Source of the DNA: [Flexibacter] sp. ATCC 35208
GTDB lineage: Bacteria; Bacteroidota; Bacteroidia; Chitinophagales; Chitinophagaceae
Length of the DNA: 64,000 nt
Assembly: GCF_001975825.1 (NCBI RefSeq)
Contig: NZ_MTKN01000002.1
Location: forward strand, 1 to 64,000
Direction: 5' to 3'
Below are positions 62,182-64,000 of this stretch, in pieces (the first letter of the stretch is position 1; each line of letters starts with the position of its first letter). The translations under genes and the position numbers were made by a program. Below the pieces are notes generated by a model that worked only from the letters and a program-made list of their open reading frames with translations, did no database searches and had not been told where the DNA came from.

Positions 62182-62454
62182 ATGTCTACTAAACGTCATG
62201 ATGAAGATGCCTCCACCTGGACCACCGTTGTCTGGACGACGTTGCTGACTATCATTGGTTTTGGTTTTGCCTTGCTGCGGTATATGCAGTTTTACCACAG
62301 CTTCGACGCAGGTAGTTTTACCCGGTTATCCAGGGTAGAACTTTTCATTTACCGGGCTACCGGTCAGTGGGGCCTCATTGCTATTATGCTCCTCATGGGT
62401 TTTGTGGGCCTGTTTAACGCGATTATTGCTTTTCGTGAAGTAAGACGCAGGTAA
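62182..62454 (+). CDS. Small two-helix membrane protein
   Basis: A 90-residue protein, MSTKRHDEDASTWTTVVW at its start, with two hydrophobic helices (TLLTIIGFGFALLRYMQF and WGLIAIMLLMGFVGLFNAIIAF) and a basic C-terminus (REVRRR). The first hydrophilic loop carries YRATGQ. An ATG at 62155 lies in the hairpin loop and is rejected. It overlaps the convergent DUF6807 gene by 32 bases. I do not recognise a family. Confidence 0.6.
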   Translation: MSTKRHDEDASTWTTVVWTTLLTIIGFGFALLRYMQFYHSFDAGSFTRLSRVELFIYRATGQWGLIAIMLLMGFVGLFNAIIAFREVRRR

Positions 62455-63655
62455 CCTGTGGAGGATGGGCAAATGCCTGCCAGGCCGCTTCTGATTCTGC
62501 TACTGATAAATCATTGTTGAATACCACTATGCGATAACGCTGCCTGTACTCCCTGCCATATTCCAATCGCCACTGCTTCATTTTCGTCGGACTGTAATTC
62601 AACATCAGTTCCCCATGTTGTGCTTTATCATCCCATATACGCAAAGGTTGCGGTGCGTCAAAATTGTCAGGTGCACAGAGGATTAACATGCCAGAAAGAC
62701 CTTTGGCAGTATTGCCTGTTATTTTTACCCAGCGGGCGCGGGTGCTGTCTGTATTATTGCGGGTGGTACCGGCATCGGTGATCAAAGTGGTGTTCCCTGC
62801 TTTCCAGTCGGCAGTGGCCCTTAAACCAAATCCGCCACCGTAGCGGTATTGCAGCAGGGTAATGCCATCTGTTACAGCGCAATTCAGTGTTGAGGTGTAA
62901 TCCCATATATAACGGCTGGTATCCTTACCACTGGAATAGACTTTTACATCCAGCAATTCATCTATGGCTGGCTCCTCCCCTGCTACATGGCGTTGCAGTG
63001 CTTTGAACCCTCCCCATACGTTGCCCATGGTTTTGCTTACAAAACTTACAAATTCTACCCGGCCTTCTTTCTTTTGCAGGTTCCAGAAGTCAACTTCTTT
63101 TCCTTTGAAGGAAGTATGTGTCCAGGGGTTCCAGATGCCATAGTGATGATAATGATCCTTGGGCTGTATATTGGTCAGTATCTGGCCATTGGGGGCATAT
63201 AAAGGGTGGATAAACCCACTGCGCTGATAAATACTATCTACCCCGGGAGGTGCTTTCATCACGGATGCATGATATTGTAAACGCACCTTGTCCAGGTCTG
63301 TGAGTGTCAACACCCCTGTGCTATCAACAACAGACCAGATAGTATTTGGAATTAGTTTTGATTGGTGCGGCTTCTCTTCCAGCTCAAATACACGTGTTTC
63401 TCCGGGTTGGGTATTACCCCTCAGTAATATCCAGATCCTGCCGGGTTCGACCTGGAATGGGGTTTGAATGCGTTCTTTCCCTTTGATCTCTACCAGCTGC
63501 ATCTGTTCTCCATCCACCAAATTATCGAAAGCTGTACTAACGGGTAAATTCGCACAGGAATACCCTCCTGCTTTTACAGTAAACCGGGCTACCTGCTGTG
63601 CCTGCAAATGGATAGTGCAACACAGCAACAACAAAATAAGGGTACTATTTTTCAT
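62423..63655 (-). CDS. DUF6807 (PmoA-like) exported protein
   Basis: Exported 410-residue beta-rich protein. The signal peptide is STLILLLLCCTIHLQAQQ. GFIHPLYAPNGQILTNIQPKDHYHHYGIWNPWTHTSFKGKEVDFWNLQ is the family signature with its His-rich HYHHYGIW motif. YRYGGGFGLRATADWKAGNTTLITDAGTTRNNTD follows. Relatives sit in carbohydrate-utilisation loci; the enzyme activity is not established. Its start is 7 bases from the stop of the epimerase gene, so both are co-transcribed. Confidence 0.85.
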   Translation of the reverse strand: MKNSTLILLLLCCTIHLQAQQVARFTVKAGGYSCANLPVSTAFDNLVDGEQMQLVEIKGKERIQTPFQVEPGRIWILLRGNTQPGETRVFELEEKPHQSKLIPNTIWSVVDSTGVLTLTDLDKVRLQYHASVMKAPPGVDSIYQRSGFIHPLYAPNGQILTNIQPKDHYHHYGIWNPWTHTSFKGKEVDFWNLQKKEGRVEFVSFVSKTMGNVWGGFKALQRHVAGEEPAIDELLDVKVYSSGKDTSRYIWDYTSTLNCAVTDGITLLQYRYGGGFGLRATADWKAGNTTLITDAGTTRNNTDSTRARWVKITGNTAKGLSGMLILCAPDNFDAPQPLRIWDDKAQHGELMLNYSPTKMKQWRLEYGREYRQRYRIVVFNNDLSVAESEAAWQAFAHPPQVTCVLLHEKQ

Positions 63656-63661
63656 AACCGA

Positions 63662-64000
63662 CTATTTCAGGATTGCACCTGTACCCGGCCTGTCGGCATA
63701 GTAGATCTTCCCGTCTATGATCTTCACACCATCCGCCACATCTTCTGCCAGTAACAACGGACCATCCATATCTACATAATCCAGGTAAGGCAACAGGTGG
63801 GCCACTGCCGATGTGCCGACTGTACTCTCATTCATACTACCGGTCATCACTTTCAGGCCCAGTTCCCGTGCTTCGGCAATCATCCTGCGGGCAGGCGTGA
63901 TTCCCCCACACTTGGTGAGCTTGATATTGATGCCATGGAACAACCCTTTGCAGGCAGCTACATCTGACTCAGTGATACAACTCTCATCGGCGATCAATGG
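63662..64000 (-). CDS. Dipeptide epimerase (enolase superfamily), C-terminal part
   Basis: Partial gene running off the window. The visible part has IADESCITESDVAACKGLFHGINIKLTKCGGITPARRMIAEARELG, a Glu metal ligand, the INIKL Lys region and the GLKVMTGSMNESTVGTSAVAHL segment. These are the C-terminal barrel of L-Ala-D/L-Glu epimerases, which recycle peptidoglycan peptides. Mandelate-racemase relatives are possible. The end lies 6 bases before the DUF6807 gene. Confidence 0.85.
   Translation of the reverse strand, partial: PLIADESCITESDVAACKGLFHGINIKLTKCGGITPARRMIAEARELGLKVMTGSMNESTVGTSAVAHLLPYLDYVDMDGPLLLAEDVADGVKIIDGKIYYADRPGTGAILK

Overview
The window looks like chromosome of a Bacteroidota bacterium, most likely a Chitinophaga-type member of the Chitinophagaceae. 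The reasons are a SusC/SusD pair, a TonB receptor with an N-terminal carboxypeptidase-like domain, an HU-CCDC81/SPOR protein, -7 boxes of the form TAnnTTTG, little Shine-Dalgarno signal before start codons, and a Bacteroidota-type (subtype iii) type VI secretion system. No rRNA, tRNA, CRISPR array, insertion sequence or prophage was recognised.

Layout. 1-4 kb: mpl, a DnaQ-like exonuclease, a GT2 glycosyltransferase and an EamA exporter, all on +. 4-9.5 kb: a SusC/SusD/DUF4397 outer-membrane uptake operon on -. 9.9-16.5 kb: S9 peptidase, AraC regulator, DUF985 cupin, DUF4230 protein, an unknown protein and an RRM RNA-binding protein. 17-20.7 kb: a 2-oxoacid dehydrogenase E2, cinA, a thioesterase and DoxX on -. 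21-27 kb: a large TPR protein, an outer-membrane barrel and an HU-CCDC81/SPOR protein on +. 27-32.9 kb: an RmlD-like reductase, a prolyl oligopeptidase and the glycolytic pair pfkA-pyk. 33-42.3 kb: a TonB receptor, AraC regulator, aldehyde dehydrogenase, coaA, a YceI protein, and a glycoside hydrolase divergent from a GntR regulator.

42.5-59.7 kb is a T6SS locus: Hcp-1, TssO, TssK, TssN, TssG (-); TssP, TssE, TssF (+); an RDD/erythromycin-esterase-like membrane protein (-); a lytic transglycosylase overlapping a TraN/VirB9-like protein (-); TssC, TssB, ClpV (-); Hcp-2 (+). No VgrG, PAAR, TssR or TssQ was recognised. The transglycosylase and TraN-like protein may form the part of the machine that crosses peptidoglycan and reaches the outer membrane. 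Downstream of Hcp-2 lie decayed genes and a 55-bp tandem repeat built from a gene junction.

The most unusual item is at 61.16-62.03 kb. A good Bacteroidota promoter is followed by a 27-codon ORF ending in ACCCMCM, then by a redoxin-fold protein of 215 residues with no cysteine and no methionine after the initiator. In it, the expected WCPYCN motif reads WNNYGN. This looks like a sulfur-responsive leader peptide controlling a sulfur-free protein. A second theme is four sequence-unrelated tandem repeats with a 54-58 bp period at gene edges (14.4, 18.5, 20.9 and 60.2 kb), plus arrays with 22-bp (16.8 kb) and 11-bp (59.1 kb) periods.
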